DNA of 64,000 nucleotides from Desulforhabdus amnigena (GTDB lineage: Bacteria; Desulfobacterota; Syntrophobacteria; Syntrophobacterales; Syntrophobacteraceae): contig NZ_BSDR01000001.1 of the NCBI RefSeq assembly GCF_027925305.1, positions 461,001 to 525,000 of the forward strand, written 5' to 3'. The translations under genes were made by a program, and so were the position numbers. Below, piece after piece: positions 27,026 to 35,704 of the stretch. The notes beneath the pieces were generated by a model. That model was not told the DNA's origin and made no database searches. It saw nothing but the letters and a program-made list of their open reading frames with translations. Within the stretch, counting starts at the first letter, position 1; each line of letters opens with the position of its first letter.

Positions 27026-28423
27026 GTGTCAGATTTCAGTTCGTATGATGTCATCATCATTGGTGCCGGGCCCGGGGGCTACGTGGCGGGCATAAGAGCC
27101 GCTCAACTGGGCCTCAAGGTCTGTATCATCGAAAAGGATAAACCCGGGGGGATTTGCCTGAATTGGGGATGCATCCCATCGAAGAGCTTGATCCACCAGG
27201 CGCGCCTGTATAATGACAGGCATGAACTGGAGCGGATGGGGCTCGCCATCGATACTCGGAGCTTCGACTATGGCCGGGTGCAAAAGAAATCCCGCGAGGC
27301 AACCCAACACTTGAATGCGGGGGTCGAGTATCTGCTCAAAAAGAATAAAGTGGATTTGATTCAAGGAACAGCCAGAATTGCGAGCCGCAACAAAGTTGTG
27401 ATCCAGGGCAGCGACAGGACGATAGAAGGCCGCAACATCATCATTGCCACCGGATCGCGTCCGGCCGAGATCCCCGGTTTTGAGTTCGATGAAAAACAGG
27501 TGTTGTCATCCACCGGCATCCTTTCTATGATGAAGCTTCCTCAGAGCCTGATTATCCTCGGAGCCGGGGCCATCGGCTGCGAGTTCGCCTATGTCATGAG
27601 CTCGTTCGGCGTGAAAGTGACGCTCGTGGAGATGGCGCCTCATGTACTCCCCTTCGAAGACGCCGAAGTGGCTGGAGCTCTCGAGAATTCTTTCAAACAA
27701 TCCGGAATCCGGGTGTTGACCGCCACGCATGCCGTTTCGCTGGAAAAAACGGATACAAAGGTCGTGGTCAGCCTGGTGGGTGATGATGGAAAGCAACAGA
27801 AAGCAGAAGCTGAAAAAGCTTTGTGTGTTTTCGGCAGGAAGCCGAATACAGACGATATCGGCCTGGAGAGCATCGGATTGAAAACCGAGAAAGGCTACAT
27901 CCCGGTCGGGGATTATTATGAGACATCCGTTAAAGGCGTTTTTGCCATTGGCGATGTGGTGGCTACGCCGCTGCTCGCCCATGTGGCATCCAAAGAAGGG
28001 GAGATCGCCGTTGAGCACATTGCCGGACGAAAGCCAAGACCGCGAGTTGACGTCAATGCGATCCCCTCTGCGATCTACTGCGCCCCCCAGGTAGCAAGTT
28101 TCGGCCTTCGGGAATCGCAGCTCCAGGAGAAAGGGGTAGCTTACAAGAAGGCTCTCTTCCCCTACAGAGCTGTGGGAAAAGCCGTTGCCATCGACCATGC
28201 AGAAGGAATGGCCAAGCTGCTCTATGATCCGGAGACTCAAGAGATATTGGGCTGCCACATCATCGGTCATGATGCCACTGAATTGATACATGAGGTTCTG
28301 CTGGCAAAATCATCCGAGCTGCTGCCTGAAGATGTCGCCGGCATGGTCCATGCCCATCCAACTATATCCGAAGTTGTGATGGAAATGGCGAAGGCTGTGA
28401 ATGGAGAGGCAATTCACTTATAG
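27026..28423 (+). CDS. lpdA: dihydrolipoamide dehydrogenase (E3)
   Basis: A 465-residue flavoprotein that reoxidises dihydrolipoyl-E2 with NAD+. It has the FAD GxGxxG (IIGAGPGGYVAG), the redox disulfide GGICLNWGCIPSK, the NAD-binding GAGAIGCEFA, the second FAD motif GVFAIGD, and the interface HAHPTISE His-Glu pair. The GTG start has an AGGGGGGAGAG-type ribosome-binding site; ATG starts 36 bases or more upstream are possible. It completes the E1-E2-E3 complex, separated from E2 by Mo enzyme 2 and the small redox genes. Confidence 0.93.
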   Translation: MSDFSSYDVIIIGAGPGGYVAGIRAAQLGLKVCIIEKDKPGGICLNWGCIPSKSLIHQARLYNDRHELERMGLAIDTRSFDYGRVQKKSREATQHLNAGVEYLLKKNKVDLIQGTARIASRNKVVIQGSDRTIEGRNIIIATGSRPAEIPGFEFDEKQVLSSTGILSMMKLPQSLIILGAGAIGCEFAYVMSSFGVKVTLVEMAPHVLPFEDAEVAGALENSFKQSGIRVLTATHAVSLEKTDTKVVVSLVGDDGKQQKAEAEKALCVFGRKPNTDDIGLESIGLKTEKGYIPVGDYYETSVKGVFAIGDVVATPLLAHVASKEGEIAVEHIAGRKPRPRVDVNAIPSAIYCAPQVASFGLRESQLQEKGVAYKKALFPYRAVGKAVAIDHAEGMAKLLYDPETQEILGCHIIGHDATELIHEVLLAKSSELLPEDVAGMVHAHPTISEVVMEMAKAVNGEAIHL

Positions 28424-28457
28424 GACAGTGACAAGTGACGAGTGACAAGTCCCCATT
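28424..28457 (+). repeat. short GTGAC-A/G-AGT tandem spacer repeat
   Basis: GTGACAAGT, GTGACGAGT and GTGACAAGT follow each other directly at 28429-28450. This is degenerate 9-base spacer DNA, probably not functional. Confidence 0.5.
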
Positions 28458-28560
28458 GTGGCAGGGTCTCCCGACCCTGTCACCGGATCGACCGCAGGTC
28501 TCAAATGCCAGAGGAGACCTTCGGTCGGACCAATGGCGCGGTCGGGAGACCGCGTCATAA
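28458..28560. repeat. imperfect ~44-bp inverted repeat (dispersed intergenic repeat)
   Basis: The left arm contains GGGTCTCCCGACCC and CGACCGCAGGTCTC. The right arm contains GAGACCTTCGGTCG and GCGGTCGGGAGACCGC. Read against each other they match over most of 44 bases around a 10-15-base centre. Each arm also has its own 5-6-bp hairpin (GGGTC-TCCC-GACCC and GCGGTC-GGGA-GACCGC) with complementary loops. It lies in the leader of the lipBA gene. Confidence 0.65.
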
Positions 28561-28639
28561 CCATTGTTGGAGACCACACCTTATCCGTGGTGTTCTCTGT
28601 TCACTCTTCCGGCTGTTCACTTTTCACTGGAGTAGGGAT

Positions 28640-30160
28640 TTGACAGAGCTCGATATCATAGATTTAGGGCTGATAGAGTACTCGGAAGCTCTTTCACTTC
28701 AGAAGGACCTGGTCAGGGAACGTATGAATGGCGGCCCAAGGGACCGCCTGTTGCTGTTGGAACATCCTCCGGTGATCACCATAGGCCGAAGCGGCAACGA
28801 GCATGATCTGAAATTACAGGAAGAAATGCTCGTGAAGAGGGGGGTTGCGGTCCATGCAAGTGACAGGGGAGGCAAGGCAACGTTCCATGGTCCCGGCCAG
28901 CTGGTAGCCTATCCTATCATGAAGTTGGAGAACAAGGACGCTCATTGGTATGTTGAGAAGCTCCTGGAAGTTGTTGCGAGCCTTCTTAAGGAGTATGGCT
29001 TACAGCCCGGGTTGAAGGATGGGGCTCCGGGCATATGGATCCAAGATAGAAAGATTGCCAGCATAGGAGTTTCCATCAAGAAATGGGTAACGTCACACGG
29101 CATTGCCCTGAACGTCAATACGCAGCTGAACGGCTTCGAATTCATTGTTCCCTGCGGAATGCCCGGACAAGAGATCACTTCAATGGAAAAGGAGCTGGGG
29201 GCTCCGCAGGATTTCATTAGGGTCAAGGATCGATTTATCCAGCATTTCAAAAGAGTCTTTGGTTATGAGGAGTTTCAGGCCCGCACCCGTCCGAAATGGC
29301 TGACAATGCTGCCGCCGAAGCAGGAGCACATGGAGAAGATGCAAGCCTTTATTCAAAAGATGCATCTGGGCACGGTTTGCCAAAGCGCCCATTGCCCCAA
29401 TATGGGAGAATGTTTCAGCAAAGGCACGGCTACTTTTATGATTTTGGGCAGGTATTGCACCCGCAAGTGTCGGTTTTGCGCAGTGGAGAAGGGCACCCCT
29501 CTTCCTTCGGACCCACAGGAGCCCGGGCGCGTGGCCAAAGCGGTGCAAGAGCTCGGCCTGCACTATGCCGTGATTACATCCGTCACCCGAGATGATCTGC
29601 AAGACGGCGGTGCGGATCAATTCGTTCAAACGATCAGGGAAATTAGGTCATTGTCTTCGGATACGAGGATCGAAATCCTGGTGCCGGATTTTCAGGGCAG
29701 GCCGGAAGCCATCGAAAGAGTGTGCTCCGCCGGGCCGGACATGTTCAACCACAATTTGGAAACCATAGCTCGCCTCTATCCACTTGTACGGCCACAAGCG
29801 AGGTACAACCGATCCCTCGATGTTCTGTCATATGCCGCAAGGTATGGCCTGCCGGTAAAGTCCGGACTGATGCTCGGCCTCGGTGAGTCCAACGATGAAG
29901 TGATGAGAACTCTCGATGATCTCCGCGAGGCTGGCTGTGAGTACCTGACCCTGGGGCAGTATCTCGCTCCTTCCAGAACCCATGTCCCCATCTCGAGGTA
30001 CGTATCCCCGGAGGAATTCGAAGAATGGAGCAGTACAGCCAGGACAATGGGGTTCAAAGGAGTGGCTTCCGGACCGTTGGTCAGAAGCTCTTATAGGGCA
30101 GAACATTTCTTTTTATTCGCAGAGCTGGAAAAGGATCGAGTTCAAACCGCTGTGATCTAA
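28640..30160 (+). CDS. fused octanoyltransferase-lipoyl synthase (LipB-LipA)
   Basis: About 506 residues from a TTG start with GGAG upstream. The N-terminal 215 residues are LipB: RGGKATFHGPGQLVAYP, the lysine region KIASIGVSIKKWVTSHGIALN and the acyl-accepting Cys in IVPCGMPG. The rest is LipA: the auxiliary cluster CQSAHCPNMGEC, radical SAM CTRKCRFC, and RSSYRAEHF near the end (the RSSY cluster ligand). The two steps of lipoate assembly would be on one chain. The TTG has upstream in-frame sequence through a repeat, which I exclude. As the last gene of the operon it can lipoylate the E2. An acoS gene for a LipA homologue in the Pelobacter carbinolicus aco operon is a known parallel (from memory). 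Confidence 0.9.
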   Translation: MTELDIIDLGLIEYSEALSLQKDLVRERMNGGPRDRLLLLEHPPVITIGRSGNEHDLKLQEEMLVKRGVAVHASDRGGKATFHGPGQLVAYPIMKLENKDAHWYVEKLLEVVASLLKEYGLQPGLKDGAPGIWIQDRKIASIGVSIKKWVTSHGIALNVNTQLNGFEFIVPCGMPGQEITSMEKELGAPQDFIRVKDRFIQHFKRVFGYEEFQARTRPKWLTMLPPKQEHMEKMQAFIQKMHLGTVCQSAHCPNMGECFSKGTATFMILGRYCTRKCRFCAVEKGTPLPSDPQEPGRVAKAVQELGLHYAVITSVTRDDLQDGGADQFVQTIREIRSLSSDTRIEILVPDFQGRPEAIERVCSAGPDMFNHNLETIARLYPLVRPQARYNRSLDVLSYAARYGLPVKSGLMLGLGESNDEVMRTLDDLREAGCEYLTLGQYLAPSRTHVPISRYVSPEEFEEWSSTARTMGFKGVASGPLVRSSYRAEHFFLFAELEKDRVQTAVI

Positions 30161-30179
30161 TTGTCTACTCAGAAGATTC

Positions 30180-30839
30180 TTAACATGCGGAACATTCATC
30201 TCTTGCCGGCTTGATCCGCCTCGGGTCTACGACGATCACCTTCCCGGCTCTTTTCAATGCTCTTTCGATCATGCCGCCGCACATGCCGTCCGCCGATCCG
30301 GAATGGGTGATGTTGCAGCCCCAGACCACCATGCACTCCGGGTCCTTTCCACCAAATCCGTAAACTTCGGTGACCGGCAGCTGCCCCATGGTGATTTTGC
30401 TCGCCGCCACCCTGGGCAGATAACATACATGGCCGACAGACACGAAGTTGGGGGTCCCAAAGGCGTTGGCGAACCGAACGGTGAACTCGATCAACGGCCT
30501 GCCCGTCCCTTGCCCGATGGCCACGTATTCCGATCCGCTTTCAGCCTTTATTGCGGCGAAACGGTGGGCGATTTCATCAAGAGCTTCCTCCCACGCGATA
30601 CGCTTCCATTTGTTTTCTCCCCGCTTTCCCGCGCGCCGGAGGGGATGGATCAATCGATCCGGATGGTATAGGAGCTCCGGAGAGGCGGTCCCTTTCGGAC
30701 ATAAGTAACCTCTGCTCACCGGGCTTTCAGGGTCTCCCGTAATCTTTACGACACGTTCCCCTTGCATGTGGACCATCACCTGGCACACGCCATGACACAT
30801 GCGGCATGCGGAACGTATGATTCGGTTGTCTTTTTCCAT
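30180..30839 (-). pseudogene. truncated bis-MGD oxidoreductase, N-terminal part only
   Basis: The frame starts MEKDNRIIRSACRMCHGVC with a standard cluster motif (CRMCHGVC ... YLCPKG), goes through RAGKRGENKWKRIAWEEALDEI, a putative ligand Cys in GHVCYLPR, and VVDPRRIKPARDE, then ends after four foreign residues at TAA 30180-30182. The family runs to 700 or more residues, so the pterin-binding half and C-terminal domain are gone. The cut lies 20 bases from the end of the convergent lipBA gene, suggesting a deletion that joined the two regions. GGAG is 8 bases before the ATG, so the stub may still be translated. Confidence 0.8.
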
Positions 30840-30938
30840 ACCAAGCACTCCGATTATATCTTTCTATCCACGGGGATTTTGCGAGCTTCCTCCTGTTTTG
30901 TTAACGGTGATCGAGAGAATACGCACGCCTTCCCCTTT

Positions 30939-32711
30939 TCACGTCAAATCGACAGGAATCCCTTCTTTGTCCCAGCCCCTCAGGCGGTAATAGTCCGCGA
31001 GCATCCGTTCCATCTCTTCCTCGGTCAGTTTGTGCCCCGAAGGTAATGCTTCCCGATGAAGCCTTTTGGGCAGGCGATCCTGTTCAGGCAGTAATCCTTC
31101 CCGCAGATTGAACTTTCTGGACAGATTGGCTATGAGAAAGGCCGTCTTGCGAAGTTGTTCTTTCGAAGACGGTAGTCCGGTCACGAGCTCTACCAACGTG
31201 GCAAGTTCTTCCCAGGGGTAGAGGTCCCTGTAAAAGCGGCAGAAGATCAACGTGTCGAAAATCGTCAGCCGGTCCTCGTAATCGATCAGCAGCTCCGCTT
31301 TCCCTTCGATGGAATCGCGGGGAGTAAGTCCTGCCAGCTCAGGCTTGTAGAAGGTGGCTCGCAAGTGGCAGGCTCCTCGGTCCGAAGTGCCATAGGCAAG
31401 GCCCATCCCCTTCATGACCCGCGGATCGTAGCCCGCTGGCTCCATTCCCTTCACGTGAACCGCGACGTCCTCCATGCCCCAGGTCTTTGCCGCATGGACA
31501 ATGCCTTCAGCCAGGATGTCGCCTATGCCGGCCCGGTAAGCAATCTGGTTTAAGAGCATGGCAATCGCAACGGAATCACCGTAGTCGATCTTGTAGTCCA
31601 CTTTTCCCCGTCGTGAGGCCTCTATTGTGAAAGCGCAAAGGTTGCCCGCCGTGATGGTGTCCATCCCAAGGCGATCACAGATGTCGTTCAGGTAGGCGAC
31701 CTCCTCCATTTCCTCTATCATGCACAAGCCGCCAAAGGCGTAGATGGTTTCATATTCAGGCCCTTCGATGACGAGCCCCTTATGACGGCCTTTGGTGATC
31801 GTGGCCAACCGCCCACAAGCCATGAAGCATTTGGCGCAGGCATGCGGCTTGACGTCATGATCCGCATGAAAGGTCTGGCCGCTGATCTTTTCCCAGTACT
31901 CGCAAGTCCCCAAAGTCCAATACCGCGTCGGAAACGCTCCGGCATCGTTCATGATCTTTACCATCATGGTCGTGCCCAAGGCTTTGTACGCTTTGACTCC
32001 AGGTTTTTCGACGTTTTCCCTGGCGAAAGCTTTGCAGTATTCGGCAACACCTTCAGGATCATGGAGGCTGCGCTGTCGGTCGCCCTGGAATACAACGGCC
32101 TTGAGCCGCTTTGATCCCATGACGGCGCCTACACCACCGCGCCCGGCAGAGCGCCACTTATCGTTTTCAATGACTGCGAATCGAAGCAGCCTTTCGCCTG
32201 CAGGACCTATGACGACGGCGCCCGGCTTGCGGTAGCCGTCTTTGACGACGGCAAAGCGGGCCTTGGCTTCTTCTTCGGTCCGGAAAGTGTCCGCTCCCCA
32301 CAGGTCGTCAGCATCGAAGAGCTCCGCGCCGTCCGGATGGATCGAGGCTACCGTCGGTCGGGCAGCCCTGCCGGTAAAGACAACGGCATCGAATCCCGCG
32401 GCATCGATAGCTTCGGGGACCTTGCCTCCGGAATAGGATTCAAGATAGAGCCCTGTCAAGGGTGATTTGGTGAACACTCCATAGCGGCTCGCACCCCAGA
32501 TGCGGCTCTGGCAGAAAGGACCGGTGGCAAAGATCAGCTGATTTTCCGGGGAAAAAGGGTCCACTCCGGGAGGGTTTCCATCGAGCAGCAATTTAGTCGC
32601 CAGCCCCTTCCCTCCGAGGTGATCGGAAAGGATCTCGTCGGCTATCGGCTCAATGCGAAATGTCTTGCTACTCAGGTCGACAAACAGAATACGGCCATAA
32701 AAACCCTGCAT
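30939..32711 (-). CDS. aldehyde:ferredoxin oxidoreductase family protein
   Basis: A 590-residue AOR-family tungsto- or molybdopterin enzyme. The N-terminal AOR_N domain begins GFYGRILFVDLSSKT and has GPFCQSRIWGASRYGVFTKSP and SAGRGGVGAVMGSK. The [4Fe-4S] ligands are in KPHACAKCFMACGR, and the distal Cys is in FDTLIFCRFYRDL. The family oxidises aldehydes to acids or reduces acids, coupled to ferredoxin. AAAGGAGAT precedes the ATG. It is transcribed toward the truncated Mo gene. The MoaA, MoeA-like and MobA genes nearby could supply its pterin. The actual aldehyde is unknown. Confidence 0.92.
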   Translation of the reverse strand: MQGFYGRILFVDLSSKTFRIEPIADEILSDHLGGKGLATKLLLDGNPPGVDPFSPENQLIFATGPFCQSRIWGASRYGVFTKSPLTGLYLESYSGGKVPEAIDAAGFDAVVFTGRAARPTVASIHPDGAELFDADDLWGADTFRTEEEAKARFAVVKDGYRKPGAVVIGPAGERLLRFAVIENDKWRSAGRGGVGAVMGSKRLKAVVFQGDRQRSLHDPEGVAEYCKAFARENVEKPGVKAYKALGTTMMVKIMNDAGAFPTRYWTLGTCEYWEKISGQTFHADHDVKPHACAKCFMACGRLATITKGRHKGLVIEGPEYETIYAFGGLCMIEEMEEVAYLNDICDRLGMDTITAGNLCAFTIEASRRGKVDYKIDYGDSVAIAMLLNQIAYRAGIGDILAEGIVHAAKTWGMEDVAVHVKGMEPAGYDPRVMKGMGLAYGTSDRGACHLRATFYKPELAGLTPRDSIEGKAELLIDYEDRLTIFDTLIFCRFYRDLYPWEELATLVELVTGLPSSKEQLRKTAFLIANLSRKFNLREGLLPEQDRLPKRLHREALPSGHKLTEEEMERMLADYYRLRGWDKEGIPVDLT

Positions 32712-32785
32712 TGCTATCTCCTTTCAAGAACGAGCCATCCGGATCTGGAAAAGCCCGGCAGGACGAGAGTCGTGCTAGGAAAGGT

Positions 32786-34003
32786 TCAACCACAGACCCT
32801 CTCCTTCGGAACGTCTATTTCAGAAGAAGATCCCATACTACCTTCTATAGATTTGAATATGTCATGTGGAGTTTGCAGGTCATATCCCAGCATAATGAGG
32901 GGAGGAGTTGCGCTGTCACTGTTGAGATGGAACCTGGGATGGTTTAGGATAGCTTTAGTCCTATAGTCTATTTCTGATCTTGAGATCTTGCCGTTTAGAA
33001 AGGAAGATCTGGCATCCTTTCGATCCGTGTAATAGAAGTATATGACGCTATCGAAGTATTCGGCTGCACTAAAAGAGCTTTCGAATTCTTCCCGGCTCTC
33101 CGTTGGAAAGCCATACATTATATGAGTTTCGAGGTATATTCCTGGGTAGCTCCGCCTCATCTCCTGCATGAGCCGCAATACGTCATCGAAATCGTAATGA
33201 CGCCCCATCAGCTTGATAATGCGGTTTGACGTGGACTGAATCGGTATATTGATGAACTCGATACGTTCAAGCGTGCTTCGCCGCAACTTGGGGTACAAGT
33301 ACAGAAACCTGCCCGGCTCTACATAGTTGATACTTATCCCTGCATCGAAACGGACGAGCTCGTTTAGAAGATCCGAAAAATCGATACCCAGATCCACACC
33401 ATAGCTTCCGCAGTCATCTCCAAGCAGCATGATACGGCTGAAGCCATCCTTTATGGCCTGCTCCAGCTCATGAATGACTTTGTTTAGCGGTTTACTCGTC
33501 ACATAACCTTTTGCCTTCTTGATGGCACAGTATGTACAATTGTTTACACATCCCTGACAGATTTGGAGGTAATAGGCATCCAGAATTCCATAGCCGCTGT
33601 CAATGAATCGATTGTTCAGCTTTCCTCCTGAAACGTCTTCGATCCGTATTTCCGGCTGAAAAATCTCATTGAATCTATGAAGGTTTTTGGGACCTATGGT
33701 GATGACATCGGTTTGGTCAAATAGGTTCGGATGAATCTTGGTCAGGCATCCGCATATAATTATAAGCTTGTGCTTCGAGAACCGGTCTATATATTGGTCG
33801 ATGATATGCCTGGATGCATTTTCACGCTCCTGGTCGAACCCACAGGTGCTTATCACAATACAATCGGCTTCTTCCGCAGTCTCGACCATCCTGAAGTCAT
33901 TACGGCAGAAGAAATTGTTGATCTGTGTACTCGTATATCCATTATTGTCACATAGTTTAAAGGTAGTAAGAAGGAATACCCTCTTTCTCGACTTGTATAG
34001 CAT
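32786..34003 (-). CDS. radical SAM protein of the methylthiotransferase (MiaB/RimO-like) type, lacking a TRAM domain
   Basis: A 405-residue protein. The N-terminal UPF0004-like half contains three separated Cys (KLCDNNG near 18, VISTCGF near 54, IIICGCLTK near 85) that would bind a second cluster. The radical SAM motif CVNNCTYCAIKKAKG starts near 151. The order matches MiaB/RimO. The C terminus after about 350 does not look like a TRAM domain and ends KERVCG, so target recognition would differ. Its codons are more A/T-rich than its neighbours', a hint of transfer. UspA is the next gene upstream. It could modify a peptide or protein rather than tRNA (inference). Confidence 0.78.
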   Translation of the reverse strand: MLYKSRKRVFLLTTFKLCDNNGYTSTQINNFFCRNDFRMVETAEEADCIVISTCGFDQERENASRHIIDQYIDRFSKHKLIIICGCLTKIHPNLFDQTDVITIGPKNLHRFNEIFQPEIRIEDVSGGKLNNRFIDSGYGILDAYYLQICQGCVNNCTYCAIKKAKGYVTSKPLNKVIHELEQAIKDGFSRIMLLGDDCGSYGVDLGIDFSDLLNELVRFDAGISINYVEPGRFLYLYPKLRRSTLERIEFINIPIQSTSNRIIKLMGRHYDFDDVLRLMQEMRRSYPGIYLETHIMYGFPTESREEFESSFSAAEYFDSVIYFYYTDRKDARSSFLNGKISRSEIDYRTKAILNHPRFHLNSDSATPPLIMLGYDLQTPHDIFKSIEGSMGSSSEIDVPKERVCG

Positions 34004-34027
34004 CTTGAAGAGCTCCCTGGCTCCAGT

Positions 34028-34441
34028 CTAACGAGTCATCATCTTCTTCACCCCGATGACGGGACATTCAGCCTTGAGCATGAGCCATTGAGCCACGGAA
34101 CCCAGCAGGAATTTACCAACCCTGGATCTGGCCCTGATACCGACGATCACCTCATCGGCATGCTCTCTTCTTGCAAACTCCACAAGATCTTCCCCTATGC
34201 TCATATCAACTCCCCGGTAGGATATGCACGTTTTACAGATTATATTGTTTTCGTCTAAAAGAGCTTGAGCTTGGTTCAGGTTCTGTTCAACCGGTTCCAT
34301 CATTATTGGATAATCTTTGTGGTCACTCAGAGCCGACGTAACCACCATTACTTCAGCATCAAAAGCTTTGGCGTGCTTTATTGCTTCCATCAGCCCTTCT
34401 CTGGATTCATCCGAACCATCGTAGCAGACCATGATTCTCAT
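34028..34441 (-). CDS. universal stress protein (UspA family)
   Basis: A 137-residue UspA-type alpha/beta protein. It starts MRIMVCYDGSDESREGL, and the nucleotide-binding loop lies near the C-terminal end (VGIRARSRVGKFLLGSVAQW, equivalent to G-x2-G-x9-G-S/T). The start at 34441 is fixed by GGAGATCGCG; an upstream in-frame ATG would overlap that ribosome-binding site. It is divided from MoaA upstream by 53 bases. The domain is complete and single. Confidence 0.88.
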   Translation of the reverse strand: MRIMVCYDGSDESREGLMEAIKHAKAFDAEVMVVTSALSDHKDYPIMMEPVEQNLNQAQALLDENNIICKTCISYRGVDMSIGEDLVEFARREHADEVIVGIRARSRVGKFLLGSVAQWLMLKAECPVIGVKKMMTR

Positions 34442-34494
34442 CGCGATCTCCTCCATCGTTGTGTCTTATGCTTATCTGCCGTTATGTCTTACGC

Positions 34495-35541
34495 CTATCC
34501 ACCAATCGCTGACATTTGGTCCCAAATAACAGCCTCTGTCCCCAAGCTGAAAACATGTTGGGACGGTTTCTGATGAACAGTTTTCAAGAAGATTCCTTCC
34601 AATTCGGCATCCGTAGCACCATCTCTCATTGGCCCTTTTATGTCCTGCTGAGTATTGGAGAGCAAACAAGGTCTCAAATAGCCGTTGGCTGTAAGCCGAA
34701 GCCTGTTGCACGAATCGCAGAAATGATTGCTCATACTGCCGATAAATCCGATCTCACCAGCGCCGCCCTCAAATCTATAGCGCTCTGCCGGGCCGTCATT
34801 AATACCTCTCGGAACGGGCATCAATTTGCCGATTCCTGCCTCGATCCTGTTTCGTATCGTGCTTATTGGAACGGTATAGATAATGGTATCCGCTTGATTG
34901 CGCCCCACCGGCATGTATTCGATGAATCTTACGTAATAGGGGTATGACCGGGCAAGTAAAGCCATATCGGCGACTTCATCGTCATTGAAGCCTTTTATGA
35001 CGACCATGTTGATCTTTATGGGGTGGAATCTCATCCTCCGGGCAAGCTCGATCGCCTCCCGGACGTCATTAAAGGCATCTGTTCCCGTAATCCGATGGTA
35101 TTTCTCTTGTTTGAGAGTATCCAGGCTGATGTTGATTCTATGGATACCGCTCTCTTGTATTTGCTCGAGATGCTGCTTCAGCAGGACACCGTTGGTTGTC
35201 AGGGAAACATCTTCCAGACCCTGTATTTGCGCCAGCTCAGAGAGGAATGCTGCCGCTCCCCTGCGCACCAGGGGCTCGCCCCCTGTGACCCGAACTTTCC
35301 TGATCCCGAGATTCACGGCAATCCTTGTCAGTCTATGGAGCTCTTCATAGGTGAGGATGTCCGCATGCGCGAGGGAAGCAGGGCTTCCTTCCGGTTTGCA
35401 GTACCAGCAACGCAGGTTGCATCGATCGGTTATGGAGAGGCGCAAATAGGATATCGTTCTCCCAAACGAATCCATGAGCTTCTTCTGTCCGGGTGCTCTC
35501 TTTGCCGTATCGCTCTGTTGAATAACGCGGTCAGAGGTCAT
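34495..35541 (-). CDS. moaA: GTP 3',8-cyclase
   Basis: A 348-residue radical SAM enzyme catalysing the first step of molybdopterin synthesis. The N-terminal SAM cluster is CNLRCWYC, followed by VRVTGGEPLVRRG. The C-terminal substrate-binding cluster is CDSCNRLRLTANGYLRPC. It lacks the usual GG at the very end in canonical form but ends AIGG, as the family does. The methionine of MDSFGRTISYLRLSITDRC is an alternative start. The neighbouring MoeA-like, FmdE and AOR genes make a pterin-cofactor block. Confidence 0.94.
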   Translation of the reverse strand: MTSDRVIQQSDTAKRAPGQKKLMDSFGRTISYLRLSITDRCNLRCWYCKPEGSPASLAHADILTYEELHRLTRIAVNLGIRKVRVTGGEPLVRRGAAAFLSELAQIQGLEDVSLTTNGVLLKQHLEQIQESGIHRINISLDTLKQEKYHRITGTDAFNDVREAIELARRMRFHPIKINMVVIKGFNDDEVADMALLARSYPYYVRFIEYMPVGRNQADTIIYTVPISTIRNRIEAGIGKLMPVPRGINDGPAERYRFEGGAGEIGFIGSMSNHFCDSCNRLRLTANGYLRPCLLSNTQQDIKGPMRDGATDAELEGIFLKTVHQKPSQHVFSLGTEAVIWDQMSAIGG

Positions 35542-35704
35542 TTCCCGTTTTCCCTTTTCCAGTTGCGGATTGAGAGTTGCGAACTCGCAAATGAGCTTAC
35601 GGCTCAGAGTAAATTGGGCATAAATTGAGCAGGAGCGTGTTTACAATACGAGTCAACATGGCTTTTCAAACCCGTTACCCGCAACCCGCAACCCCATTCT
35701 CGAT

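Noticed and set aside
32786-34003. Ordinary tRNA methylthiotransferase MiaB
   Set aside because: No TRAM domain and an atypical C terminus; the general family is kept, the substrate is not.
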